Shown piece by piece: positions 1 to 9,280 of a stretch of DNA of 64,000 bases. Every line of letters begins with the position of its first letter. Positions within the stretch are counted from its first letter, which is position 1. The translations under genes were made by a program, and so were the position numbers. The DNA comes from an uncultured Bacteroidaceae bacterium. GTDB lineage: Bacteria > Bacteroidota > Bacteroidia > Bacteroidales > Bacteroidaceae. Location of the stretch: contig CAJOIE010000013.1 in the NCBI GenBank assembly GCA_905234605.1, forward strand, positions 1 to 64,000, read 5' to 3'. The notes under the pieces are model-generated. The model had not been told where the DNA came from and ran no database searches. It saw only the letters and a program-made list of their open reading frames with translations.

Positions 1-3000
1 GCCGCACTCGACGGCCTTCTTCTCCTCGGCCTGGCTCTTGCCCATACCGCCCTTGGCCTTCAGACCGTGGTTGATACAGGGAGCGTAGGCGATGACGATT
101 GAAGGTCCGTGCCAAGCCTCGGCCTCGCGGATAGCCTTCAGGGTCTGAGCGTGGTCAGCACCCATAGCAATCTGGGCGACATAGACATAGCCGTAGGTGG
201 TGGCAATCATGCCGAGGTCCTTCTTGCGGATGCGCTTACCCTGGGCGGCGAACTGAGCGATGGCACCGAGAGGCGTAGCCTTAGAGGCCTGACCACCGGT
301 GTTGGAGTAAACCTCAGTATCGAGCACGAGGATGTTCACATCTTCGCCGGAAGCTATCACGTGGTCGAGACCGCCGTAGCCGATGTCGTAGGAGGCTCCG
401 TCGCCACCGATAATCCACTGGCTGCGCTTGACGAGGTAGTGGTCGAGGGTCTGCAGCTCCTGATTGACGGGGCAGCCGGCAGCAGCGGCAGTGGCAATAG
501 CCTCACGCAGCTTCGGAGCAATCTCCTTGGTCTTGTCGGCGTCGTCCTTGTTGGCAATCCACTCCTGAGCCAGAGCTTTGTACTCCTCAGTAGCCTGGGG
601 AGCCTCGCAAGCCTCGGTGAGCAGCTTGGCCACGCGCTCCTTCATCTTCTTGTTGCCGAGAGCCATGCCCAGACCGAACTCGCAGAAGTCCTCGAACAGG
701 GAGTTGTTGAAGCAGGGGCCCTGACCCTTCTCGTTCTTGGTGTAAGGCGTGGAGGGGATAGATGCAGAATAGATTGACGAGCAGCCAGTAGCGTTGGCAA
801 TCATCTGACGGTCACCGAAGAGCTGGCTGATGAGCTTCACGTATGGAGTCTCACCGCAACCTGAACAAGCACCCGAGAACTCGAACAGAGGCTGTGCGAA
901 CTGCGAGTTCTTCACGTTGCTGCGGATGTCAACGAGGTGCTGCTTAGAGGGAACCTTCACCAGCTTGTCCCAGTCGGCAGCCATCTTCTTCATGTCGGCA
1001 GCGTCGGGGTTGAACGGCACCATGGTGAGGGCCTTGCCCAGCTTGGGGTTGCCAGGGCAGATGTCGGCGCAGTTGCCGCAACCCAGACAGTCGAGCACTG
1101 AAGGCTCGATGACGAAGTGCATGCCCTTCATGGCGGCGGGAGCTTTCATCTCGATGCTCTCTAAGCCGTCGAAGCCGGCCAGCTCCTCATCGGTCAGGAC
1201 AAACGGACGGATGGCGGCATGAGGACAGATGTAGGCACACTGGTTGCACTGGATGCAGTTGTCCTTGTTCCACATCGGCACGAAGGCTTCTACGCCGCGC
1301 TTCTCGTAGGCGGCTGTGCCGACCTCCCAGGAGCCGTCGACGGTGCCGTGCTTCACGAAGTCGGAAACCTTCAGCAGGTCGCCAGCCTGGGCGTTGATGG
1401 GGCGCACCAGCTCCTTGACGAATGCAGGAGCATCGTCCTGTTTCACTGCATCGTCGGGCAGGTTGGCCCACTCGGGCTTAACCGTGAGCTGCTGGTATTC
1501 GCCTCCGCGGTCAACGGCGGCATAGTTCTTGTTCACCACATCCTCGCCCTTCGAGCCGTAGCTCTTTACGATGAACTTCTTCATCTGCTCCACGGCGAGC
1601 TCCACGGGTATCACGCCCGTTATGCGGAAGAAGGCCGACTGCAGGATGGTGTTCGTGCGGTTGCCGAGACCGATTTCCTGAGCAATCTTGGTGGCGTTGA
1701 TGGTATAGACGGTGATGTTGTTCTGAGCGAAGTAGCGCTTCACCTTGTTGGGCATGAACTTCTCCAGCTCATCGGCACCGAAGATGGTGTTGAGCAGGAA
1801 GGTGCCGTTCTTCTGTAGTCCGCGTGTCACGTCATACATGTGCAGGTAAGCCTGCACGTGGCAAGCCACGAAGTTAGGCGTGGTCACCAGGTATGTGGAG
1901 CGGATGGGCGTGTCGCCGAAGCGGAGGTGTGAGCATGTGAAGCCGCCGCTCTTCTTGGAGTCGTAGCTGAAGTAAGCCTGACAATACTTGTCGGTGTTGT
2001 CGCCGATGATTTTCACCGAGTTCTTGTTGGCGCCAACGGTGCCGTCGGCACCCAGACCGTAGAACTTAGCCTGGAAGATGCCTTCGCCGCCGAGAGGCAT
2101 TTCGGGCACCTCGGGCAGGCTGGTGAAGGTCACGTCGTCCACGATGCCGATGGTGAAGTGGTTCTTGGGCTCGGGCATGGCCAGGTTGTTGAACACGCTG
2201 ATGATCTGGGCGGGAGTGGTGTCGTGAGAACCAAGGCCATAGCGGCCACCCACGATGAGAGGACGATCCTCCACATCGTAGTAGGCGTCCTTCACGTCGA
2301 GGTACAGCGGCTCGCCGTTGGCACCCGGCTCCTTCGTGCGGTCGAGCACGGCGATGCGCTTCACCGTCTTGGGCACGCTGGCCAGCAGGTGCTTCACGGA
2401 GAACGGGCGATAGAGGTGTACGCTGATCATGCCCACCTTCTGGCCGTTGGCATTCAGGTAGTCGATAGCCTCGCGGGCGGCATCGGTGGCCGAGCCCATG
2501 AGTATTATCATGCGGTCGGCATCCTTTGCGCCATAGTATGAGAAGAGGTGATACTCGCGGCCGGTTATCTTGCTAATTTCGCCGAGGTACTTCTCCACAA
2601 TCTCGGGCACAGCGTCGTAGTACTTGTTGCATGCTTCGCGGTGAGTGAAGAATGTCTCAGGGTTCTCGGCCGTGCCGCGGGTGACGGGGCGCTCAGGGCT
2701 CATGGCGCGGTCGCGGAAGCGCTTGATATACTCCTCGTTGACTAACGGGCGTATGTCCTCCTGATCCATGAGCTCAATCTTGTGGTATTCGTGTGATGTG
2801 CGGAAACCGTCGAAGAAGTTCACGAAGGGCACGCAGCTCTCCAATGTGGCCAGGTGAGCCACGGCGGTGAGATCCATCACCTCCTGCACCGAGCCTTCGC
2901 AGAGCATGGCAAAGCCTGTCTGGCGGCATGCCATCACGTCCTGATGGTCGCCGAAGATGCACAGCGAGTGGCTGGCCAGTGTGCGGGCAGAGACGTCGAA

Positions 3001-3330
3001 CACTGTAGGAATGAGCTCGCCGGCAATCTTGTACATGTTGGGTATCATCAGGAGCAGACCCTGCGAAGCGGTGAACGTGGTGGTCAGCGCGCCGGCCTGC
3101 AAGGAGCCGTGCACTGCACCGGCGGCACCTGCCTCCGACTGCATTTCCTGCACCGATACGGTCTGCCCGAAGAGGTTCTTACGCCCGCGGGCAGCCCACT
3201 CGTCAACGTGCTCTGCCATGGGCGAGCTCGGGGTGATGGGGTAGATGGCAGCAACCTCGGAGAACATGTAGCTCACGTGAGCCGCTGCCTCGTTGCCATC
3301 ACAGGTGATGAATTTCTTTTGTTTTGCCAT
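1..3330 (-). CDS. nifJ: Pyruvate:ferredoxin (flavodoxin) oxidoreductase, 3' end outside the window
   Basis: Cytoplasmic iron-sulfur, thiamine-diphosphate enzyme that oxidises pyruvate to acetyl-CoA and CO2 and passes electrons to ferredoxin or flavodoxin. Translation from the ATG at 3330 begins MAKQKKFITCDGNEAAAHV and is followed by the family motif YPITPSSPMAEHVDEW. About 1110 residues are present. Two 4Fe-4S motifs are visible near residues 690-760 (CIQCNQCAYICPHAA and CLGCGNCADICPGNP), then the extra cluster and TPP-binding region (FSGACSGCGETPY, IGGDGASYDIGYGG). The reading frame is open to base 1, so roughly the last 70 residues are missing compared with the usual length of about 1180. 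The gene stands alone; I saw no convincing -7 box in the short leader. Confidence 0.97.
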   Translation of the reverse strand, partial: MAKQKKFITCDGNEAAAHVSYMFSEVAAIYPITPSSPMAEHVDEWAARGRKNLFGQTVSVQEMQSEAGAAGAVHGSLQAGALTTTFTASQGLLLMIPNMYKIAGELIPTVFDVSARTLASHSLCIFGDHQDVMACRQTGFAMLCEGSVQEVMDLTAVAHLATLESCVPFVNFFDGFRTSHEYHKIELMDQEDIRPLVNEEYIKRFRDRAMSPERPVTRGTAENPETFFTHREACNKYYDAVPEIVEKYLGEISKITGREYHLFSYYGAKDADRMIILMGSATDAAREAIDYLNANGQKVGMISVHLYRPFSVKHLLASVPKTVKRIAVLDRTKEPGANGEPLYLDVKDAYYDVEDRPLIVGGRYGLGSHDTTPAQIISVFNNLAMPEPKNHFTIGIVDDVTFTSLPEVPEMPLGGEGIFQAKFYGLGADGTVGANKNSVKIIGDNTDKYCQAYFSYDSKKSGGFTCSHLRFGDTPIRSTYLVTTPNFVACHVQAYLHMYDVTRGLQKNGTFLLNTIFGADELEKFMPNKVKRYFAQNNITVYTINATKIAQEIGLGNRTNTILQSAFFRITGVIPVELAVEQMKKFIVKSYGSKGEDVVNKNYAAVDRGGEYQQLTVKPEWANLPDDAVKQDDAPAFVKELVRPINAQAGDLLKVSDFVKHGTVDGSWEVGTAAYEKRGVEAFVPMWNKDNCIQCNQCAYICPHAAIRPFVLTDEELAGFDGLESIEMKAPAAMKGMHFVIEPSVLDCLGCGNCADICPGNPKLGKALTMVPFNPDAADMKKMAADWDKLVKVPSKQHLVDIRSNVKNSQFAQPLFEFSGACSGCGETPYVKLISQLFGDRQMIANATGCSSIYSASIPSTPYTKNEKGQGPCFNNSLFEDFCEFGLGMALGNKKMKERVAKLLTEACEAPQATEEYKALAQEWIANKDDADKTKEIAPKLREAIATAAAAGCPVNQELQTLDHYLVKRSQWIIGGDGASYDIGYGGLDHVIASGEDVNILVLDTEVYSNTGGQASKATPLGAIAQFAAQGKRIRKKDLGMIATTYGYVYVAQIAMGADHAQTLKAIREAEAWHGPSIVIAYAPCINHGLKAKGGMGKSQAEEKKAVECG

Positions 3331-3391
3331 AATGAATGGTGAATAATTAGGTGTTATAGGGCGTTTAGTTATTTGTGATTTAATGTGTGGG

Positions 3392-3563
3392 CTATTCCCA
3401 GCGTTCCCAGTTTACGGTGGTGGCGTGGTGGTTCTCGGCCTTTACCTCAGGCTGGTTGCCACCGCTGCCTTCGCCAATGGGCAACTTTTCTGATGCAGCT
3501 ATCAATGTCTCTGCACCTATCACGGTGGCAAGCATTATGGGGGGGGGTATAAATATGTTTCAT
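3392..3563 (-). pseudogene. Small conserved-type ORF split at a 9-C homopolymer
   Basis: Twelve bases downstream of the stop of the 1314-residue secreted protein, an ATG at 3563 reads MKHIYTPPP and then stops. The stop comes directly after a run of nine C on the coding strand (positions 3539-3547). With one more C the frame would continue through IMLATVIGAETLIAAS and end HHATTVNWERWE at 3392, about 57 residues. Short proteins beginning MKK/MKH-x-Y-x-x-P and ending in a Trp-acid tail are common in Bacteroidales genomes, so the restored frame looks real. An internal ATG at about 3535 could also give a 46-47 residue product. Function unknown. Either a homopolymer error, a decayed gene, or an on/off switch by slippage. 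Confidence 0.5.
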
Positions 3564-3574
3564 GTGATGTTTCT

Positions 3575-6500
3575 TTAGTGAAGGATGATTTTCTTACCGT
3601 TGCGGATATACACTCCAGCACTGAGCTTCGTGCCTTGAACGCGCTGTCCTGCGAGATTGTAGAACGGAGCATTTGTGTCGTGGCCAGTTTTGATGCTGTC
3701 GATGCCTGTAGGTGTATCTACGGTGATGCTGAACTGCTTGACGGAGTTGCTTCCCGCGTAGCGGTAGATGGCGCGGAATGGGTTGAGGCTTATGTTGTCG
3801 TCGGCAGCCCAGAACTTGTTCGCTGCGATATAGTATACGCCAGAGTAGCTGGTAATAGTCTGCACGGAATAGCTTCCTTCTGCGCTCCAGTCATCGGCGG
3901 TCGTGTTGTCGGCCTGATTGGCAGAGGTGGCTGCCACGTTGACTTCGCTGCCCGTAATGGTTATGCTGCCGTTGCCGGAGAGCTTCTTGAAGGCGACGGG
4001 ACAGTTTGCAGCGGCCTCATCAACAAGCTCAAATGTCATGCTCTCAGCATCGGATGCCTTCAGACGGTATAGCTGCACATCCTCATCGCTTGCGATGGCG
4101 AATGGCAGTATCAGTGTGCCCCAGTCGTTGCTCATGGTGCGGCTGTAGCTCGCATCAGTAGCGGTGAATGCCTCTTGCACCTCAAGAGGGTAGCCGTCGG
4201 TGATGACAAGGTTGGCACATGTGCCGTCTACGATGACATTCTGCGTCAAGCCGCTGAACTGGCTGGCTGTTGCTGCCTTGATTATCTGATTCGGGGCTGT
4301 CGGGGTGACGGTAACGTCCGTGGCAGATGCATACTTGCTGTCGGTAGCATCGAACCAGAGAGCAGCGGGGTCATAGTCGCGAGTCAGTAGGTCTTCGGCA
4401 GGACGTAGGCATGTCAGTGTGATGTTGTCAACGATAATCTGGGCCGGTGTGTTGCCCGTTCCAGTCTTTTGGAAGCCGATGGCGATGTCGAAGGGGGTTG
4501 CGCTGCCTGTCACCTCGAAGTCGTAGGTAAGGGTTTGTGCTTCAGTCGTTGTCTCGCCAATGGCTGTTGAGGCATCATCGAGGACATAGGCAGAGAGGTT
4601 CGTCATGTTGTCCAGCGTGCTGTTCCAGGAAAGCGAGAGCCTGTACTTGCCCACGGGGAGCATCTTGTGCTTGGACACCGTGAGCTTTGTTGCCGCGCTG
4701 CCCCAGTTCTTGCGGATATAGAGCGCGCCGGCATTGTCGTTCTGGTTTGTCTGAAGGACAGCCCACGTGTCGGCATCGGTGTAAGCAACTTCCCAGCCTG
4801 TGACTGCTTGAATAGTGTTGCTGTTGTCGCTGTTGAGAGTGGAGCCTGCTGTCGCGCTGAAGTCGAGGTTCTCGCCGAGGAAGTCCGAGACGTTGAAGTC
4901 GGCATCCTGTGCCGTGGCATAGGTTGTGAAGGCCGTGTTCAGTGCGGTGATGGCTGTTTGCTCAGTGGCATCGGAGTCCATGTTGCTGTTTGCACCATAG
5001 TCGCCAGCGATGCTCAGTGCTGTTGTGCCATCCACCATTGCCTTGTAGTTCTTGAAGAGGCGTAGTGATGCATCTGTGGCATCCATCTGTGCGATGAGCT
5101 CGTTCTTGACGGTGGCATAGTTGCTGGATAGCTCCACGTTGTCGAGGGCGGTGCTGACGGCGTTCACCTTCGTGAGCAAGTCCGTCCAGGCTCCTGCGCT
5201 CATGGTAGCGCGACGGTAGTCGGTGCCATCGGCAAGGTTGTAGTCGGTCTCGAACCGCTCCAGAGCTGCAAGCATCAGCCCACGATTGGCCTTGACTATT
5301 GTCACCTGCTGTTTGGCCGTGTTAATGGCATCTGGCAGGGTGGTCAGGGTCACTGTGTTCAAGGCATCGAAGTCATCGGCGCTGTCGCCTGCCGTGATTG
5401 CGGATTGCAAAGCCGTCTGCTGTGTGGAGGTCAGGTAATCGGATGAGCTGTTGAGCAAGCCTTGTGCCTCGGCCACCAAGACATCGCGTGTAGCCTTGAG
5501 GTTGGTCAGGTCGGGAGTGTTGCTGTAGATGATGGACATGATTTGTGCGAAGTGCCAGTTGGAGCCGTTGGCATCTTTCTGGACTCCGAATGTCAGGCTG
5601 CCGTCCGATGACAAGTGCACGTTCACATCAAGCGTGGTGAGGTCATCGAAGTTGCGCACGGTGTTGAATGAAATAGGTGTACCCGTGCGAAGGATGCTGC
5701 CGGCATCATTGAGGTTTCCGGCAAAGGCGTATGTCCGGTTGGCATCACCCTCGGTGGCTTCTGTGTCAAAGCCACGGCCCGAGGTGTACATGGCAGCTGC
5801 ATACATGCCCACCTGATAATATCCGGCAGGCAGGTCTGCGATGGTCTGGTAGAGCACAGTCCCTGTGGTGGCGCAGGTGGTTTCATAGCTTTCTGCGAAA
5901 GATGGTATGGTGCTCGGACGGTTTGTCAGGAACTGGTCGGCCACGATGCCGGCAGCACTTCCGTCCTTTTTCTTCCAGTCGCTGTAGGCCTGCGATGCAA
6001 GGAATGTGATGTCGAACTGCCCGTCGGTGGTAGAGATGAATGTCATGGCAGCGGCGCGGAGGTTGGCCTTCTGCGTGTTGATGTCGGCCACCGTGGTGGC
6101 GGCCTCCACGTTGTTAGTTGCTGTGTTGATGGCCGATGTTAAGGTGGTCTTCGTGTCACCTTCGTCCACGCCATTCATCAAGCCATCCACATGGCTCTTG
6201 AAGGCGTAGTAGGCGGCGTATGCTGCCTGAAGCTCGGCGTCGTTCCTGTATGTGTTGAGCGCAGCTGTCAAGGCCACGATGGCATTGGAGTATTCCTTGG
6301 CTGTCTCATACGTATTATTATATGTTGTAATAGCCGACGCGATAGCCGTCTCGCTGGCCTCAGGCACAACGCCGCTGTCAATGAAGTCGTTGCACTCATT
6401 CACAAGGTCGGCCAGCTGTGTGACGTATGCCGAGAGGTCGACACCTGTGCAGTAGAGCTTGAAGTTGTCGAATACCAGCCATTGGTCGGTTGTCTCGCAC

Positions 6501-7519
6501 TTCATGCCCATTTGCAGCGAACCATTCGCGACCTCGATGTCGTCTGTCGTCACTTGCCCGAATGTGCGGTCCTGTATCATGGAGAGCACAGTGTTCCGAA
6601 AGTTGTCTCCTGCGGCGGCAGTATTGGTTATCGTCTTGGTCGTAGAGCCGCTGGTGCCGTATACTTGCCCGACACCCGTCGTGCCTGCTATCTGCAACGA
6701 TACACGATATTTGCCGTTGGGAAGAGTCAGGTCCTGGTATATCTTGAAACTTGAGCGATGCCAAATCTCACAGCCGATGGCGGTGTTGTTGTTGCCTCCA
6801 GAGCCTTCTTCAGTCCATCCTGTGCGATTATTAGCGTCGAAGGTGGCATTGGTTACATAAAAAGGTGTGAGGTCCACGGGGTTGCTCTCCGATGCGTTGT
6901 CGAGCAGGTTCTGCTTGAACTGAGTGCGACTGATGGCGTAGATTTGGAACTTGCCTATGTTGTCTCCGCTCTTGTTGGCTGCGCACTCGGCACCATTGGT
7001 GAAGTTGCTGTCTGTCCAAGGACCGAGGTAGCCAGAGCTGGGGTAGTAGCCGTTCTGGATAGTCCAGTAGCCGTCAGGAAGATAGGTCAGTGTCACCTTG
7101 CACCAGTCGTTGGCTGTAGCATAGACATCGTTGGTATCGAATTTCCATGCTGCATTCCATTCTGTCTGGAAGGGCGACACAGGCTGGTCGAGGTTGCGCA
7201 TGGCAAAGCCGGTGCCCTGTGCCTCAAGAGTCCACGTAAGAGGTATGAAGTCCTTGGCTGTCGGGTCGACCGAGGTGCGGTAGTACACTCCGAGAGAGTA
7301 CCACTTGGCGTTTTGGTTGACTCCTTTGCCGATGCCGAGCATGAGGTCGCGGGTATTGTCGACGAACACGTAGTAGTTGCTGGCAATGTCCGAGGCTGTC
7401 GGCAATGTGGTTACCTTTGTCCAGCCGTCGGCCGCAAGCAACTTGGTAGTGTCGGCTTGCACCTTACCCACAAAGCAAGCCAACGCGAGGGCTGCGATGA
7501 TGAATGAATGATGTCTCAT
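3575..7519 (-). CDS. Large secreted multidomain protein with sorting-like C-terminus
   Basis: 1314 residues, function not recognised. Residues 1-22 form a signal peptide (FIIAALALACFVGKVQA). Three beta-rich blocks resembling jelly-roll or carbohydrate-binding modules occur near residues 205-355, 500-670 and 915-1065. Each has a segment of the kind LPNGKYRVSLQ, LPAGYYQVGMY or LPVGKYRLSLS. They are separated by helical, Ala/Thr/Asn-rich spacers near 365-490 and 680-900 that resemble FIVAR-type linkers. The C-terminus (YNLAGQRVQGTKLSAGVYIR, then NGKKIILH) resembles the short C-terminal domain found on many secreted Bacteroidota proteins and annotated as type IX-like sorting signals. It lies 30 bp downstream of the phosphoesterase gene, so the two are probably co-transcribed. 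A surface glycan-binding or adhesive role is my inference. Confidence 0.75.
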   Translation of the reverse strand: MRHHSFIIAALALACFVGKVQADTTKLLAADGWTKVTTLPTASDIASNYYVFVDNTRDLMLGIGKGVNQNAKWYSLGVYYRTSVDPTAKDFIPLTWTLEAQGTGFAMRNLDQPVSPFQTEWNAAWKFDTNDVYATANDWCKVTLTYLPDGYWTIQNGYYPSSGYLGPWTDSNFTNGAECAANKSGDNIGKFQIYAISRTQFKQNLLDNASESNPVDLTPFYVTNATFDANNRTGWTEEGSGGNNNTAIGCEIWHRSSFKIYQDLTLPNGKYRVSLQIAGTTGVGQVYGTSGSTTKTITNTAAAGDNFRNTVLSMIQDRTFGQVTTDDIEVANGSLQMGMKCETTDQWLVFDNFKLYCTGVDLSAYVTQLADLVNECNDFIDSGVVPEASETAIASAITTYNNTYETAKEYSNAIVALTAALNTYRNDAELQAAYAAYYAFKSHVDGLMNGVDEGDTKTTLTSAINTATNNVEAATTVADINTQKANLRAAAMTFISTTDGQFDITFLASQAYSDWKKKDGSAAGIVADQFLTNRPSTIPSFAESYETTCATTGTVLYQTIADLPAGYYQVGMYAAAMYTSGRGFDTEATEGDANRTYAFAGNLNDAGSILRTGTPISFNTVRNFDDLTTLDVNVHLSSDGSLTFGVQKDANGSNWHFAQIMSIIYSNTPDLTNLKATRDVLVAEAQGLLNSSSDYLTSTQQTALQSAITAGDSADDFDALNTVTLTTLPDAINTAKQQVTIVKANRGLMLAALERFETDYNLADGTDYRRATMSAGAWTDLLTKVNAVSTALDNVELSSNYATVKNELIAQMDATDASLRLFKNYKAMVDGTTALSIAGDYGANSNMDSDATEQTAITALNTAFTTYATAQDADFNVSDFLGENLDFSATAGSTLNSDNSNTIQAVTGWEVAYTDADTWAVLQTNQNDNAGALYIRKNWGSAATKLTVSKHKMLPVGKYRLSLSWNSTLDNMTNLSAYVLDDASTAIGETTTEAQTLTYDFEVTGSATPFDIAIGFQKTGTGNTPAQIIVDNITLTCLRPAEDLLTRDYDPAALWFDATDSKYASATDVTVTPTAPNQIIKAATASQFSGLTQNVIVDGTCANLVITDGYPLEVQEAFTATDASYSRTMSNDWGTLILPFAIASDEDVQLYRLKASDAESMTFELVDEAAANCPVAFKKLSGNGSITITGSEVNVAATSANQADNTTADDWSAEGSYSVQTITSYSGVYYIAANKFWAADDNISLNPFRAIYRYAGSNSVKQFSITVDTPTGIDSIKTGHDTNAPFYNLAGQRVQGTKLSAGVYIRNGKKIILH

Positions 7520-7549
7520 GTCTTTTCTTTGTCCTGTAGGTAATGTGGC

Positions 7550-8971
7550 TTAGAATTGTGTCTGGATGACTTCCTTCACGCCCTCGCCGCGCTTGAAGAG
7601 CACTACGAATGCGTTGTTGGTCTGTTCGGTGTTACCGTTGGCTGCCACGGTGTAGTCGTGCACCTGGTTGGCGGCTGCCACGGTGCTGGTGTAGGTGGCG
7701 TCATAGAAGCGGTGGTAGTGGCCGGAGAAGTGTTGCACCTTGCCGTCCACTGTGCCGGCAGCCTTCATCATGATGGCCGCGAGCGGGTCTTTCTTCAGAG
7801 TGTTGGCCTGTGTGGCGTCGTTGTAGCTGATGCCTGTGGTGCTGGAGCCGTAGACAGAGCTGTTGCTTGATGTCTGGTACTTGCCCGTGTCGTTCTGGTC
7901 GAGCCACCAGCGGTTGCAGTCGGAACCGGCCAGCCACGGGTAGTGCTGCATCCACACGCTGGCTTCTGATGCGTGGGCTTCGACAAAGGTGTTGAGGTTG
8001 CTCACGATGGGGTCGGGGGCGTAGTATGTGGCCGACGACAGCAACCCTGGTTTCTTGTATGGCTTCTGGAACCAGTAGTTGTTGGCACAGTAGAAGCGGA
8101 CGTCCTTGAACTTGAAGGTGAAGTGGTTAGGCTCGAAGCCGTAGCTGTTGCCGGAGGTGAAGTAGGAGATATTCTCGTCGAAGACACCTGCGTTGTTCCA
8201 GTAGGTGTTGTTGGTCGTGATGGCGGAGATAGTCTGGGCATCAGCGTTGGCACCGCCCGTGCTGCCGTAGGTGACACCGGCATCGCCATCGCTGCCGGTC
8301 CAGTAGTCGGGAGTGAAGTCGTGGTTGCCGGCAATGAAGATGAAGGGTATGCCAGCTACCTTGGCTACCTCGGCTGTGGCGTTGAGGAACGCGGTGTGCT
8401 TGCCGTCGTTGTTATCGTTGCCCTTGTCCTGGTCGATGTCGCCGAGACAGAAGATGATACTGGTCTTGGGCACAAGGTTGGTGGCACCCTCGGTGGTGAA
8501 TGTCACTTTCTTTGTTCCGTCCTGCCCCATGGCAATGATGTTGTTCATGATGGTTGTGAGGTCGCTTTCGCTGGTACCGTCGTGGCCACTACCTTGATTG
8601 ACGTGGCAGTCGGAGATGAACACGGCGCAGAACCACACGTCCTCCTCGAAGCGGAAACCGTAGGCTTTGTTGTTGTAGGTGAACACCTTGAGCTCGCCAT
8701 AGTTGAGTTTCGTGGTAGTGGGGTTGGGGGTCACCTGGCTGGCCGTGACGGCCTCACCATCCACTTGTACGGCGGTGATGAGACCGCTGAGGTCGGTGCC
8801 GGCCGGCAGGGTCACTGTGGTGAGCCCCTTGCTGTTGCACTCGGCCACCGAGGCATAGGTGACGCCGTTGAGCGTGAAGGTCATTTGTGCTGTCACCGTG
8901 ACGGGGAAGAAGCTGCCTCCGAGGGCTGTTGCCACCATGAGGAGCATTTGTAGTAGTGTTCTTCTGTGCAT
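7550..8971 (-). CDS. Secreted calcineurin-like metallophosphoesterase
   Basis: 473 residues with an N-terminal signal peptide (residues 1-29, ending FFPVTVTAQ). The metal-binding motifs of the calcineurin-like phosphoesterase fold appear in order: FISDCHVNQG (D-x-H), FCLGDIDQD (GD), IAGNHDF (GNHD), MQHYPWLAG and FSGHYHRFYD (GHxH). The enzyme should hydrolyse phosphate mono- or diesters in the periplasm or at the cell surface with a two-metal centre; the substrate cannot be read from sequence. First gene of an operon with the 1314-residue secreted protein. Its promoter lies about 70 bp upstream (TATCTTTG on the minus strand, 9042-9049), giving a fairly long leader. Confidence 0.88.
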   Translation of the reverse strand: MHRRTLLQMLLMVATALGGSFFPVTVTAQMTFTLNGVTYASVAECNSKGLTTVTLPAGTDLSGLITAVQVDGEAVTASQVTPNPTTTKLNYGELKVFTYNNKAYGFRFEEDVWFCAVFISDCHVNQGSGHDGTSESDLTTIMNNIIAMGQDGTKKVTFTTEGATNLVPKTSIIFCLGDIDQDKGNDNNDGKHTAFLNATAEVAKVAGIPFIFIAGNHDFTPDYWTGSDGDAGVTYGSTGGANADAQTISAITTNNTYWNNAGVFDENISYFTSGNSYGFEPNHFTFKFKDVRFYCANNYWFQKPYKKPGLLSSATYYAPDPIVSNLNTFVEAHASEASVWMQHYPWLAGSDCNRWWLDQNDTGKYQTSSNSSVYGSSTTGISYNDATQANTLKKDPLAAIMMKAAGTVDGKVQHFSGHYHRFYDATYTSTVAAANQVHDYTVAANGNTEQTNNAFVVLFKRGEGVKEVIQTQF

Positions 8972-9041
8972 CGCTTAGAGTGATAACGGTTACTTCTCAG
9001 AAACGAGGGGTGTATGTGTTGTGTGTCCATACACATTTGTG

Positions 9042-9049
9042 CAAAGATA
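9042..9049 (-). promoter_or_regulatory. -7 promoter element of the phosphoesterase operon
   Basis: The minus strand reads TATCTTTGC here, matching the Bacteroidota -7 consensus TAnnTTTG. The expected -33 TTTG is not clear. The leader to the ATG at 8971 would be about 65 nt. Confidence 0.55.
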
Positions 9050-9135
9050 GTGATAAACGCTTAAACAGCACATCGCAGCGTGTTTTTTTAGCTCTTGGCA
9101 CCTGGTTTTGGTCTATTGGCAGAGGGGTGTGGCGA

Positions 9136-9216
9136 CAGGGTGCATGGTCATGGCGCACACCATGCATGGTCGCAGCGGGCACCATGCACGGTGTGTGGCC
9201 TTCACCATGCACGGTG
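9136..9216. repeat. 22-bp-period palindromic repeat array A (4 units)
   Basis: Four cores: CAGGGTGCATGGTC (9136), CACCATGCATGGTC (9158), CACCATGCACGGTG (9180) and CACCATGCACGGTG (9203). TGCA centres are spaced 22, 22 and 23 bp. The 8-bp linker ATGGCGCA after the first core also occurs in array B inside cobT. The array lies between the divergent phosphoesterase and GH89 promoters and ends about 10 bp before the -33 box of the GH89 promoter. A weaker 21-bp repeat of TTGGCA (9095 and 9116) precedes it. Confidence 0.85.
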
Positions 9217-9226
9217 TGAAAAAAGG

Positions 9227-9255
9227 TTGGCGTGACGGGAAAAACGTTACCTTTG
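9227..9255 (+). promoter_or_regulatory. Promoter of the GH89 gene
   Basis: TTGG at 9227-9230 and TACCTTTG at 9248-9255 are separated by 17 bp, matching the -33/-7 pattern of the Bacteroidota primary sigma factor. The start codon follows 25 bp later. Confidence 0.75.
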
Positions 9256-9280
9256 CGTCATTACCAGCTTACCACGCTAT

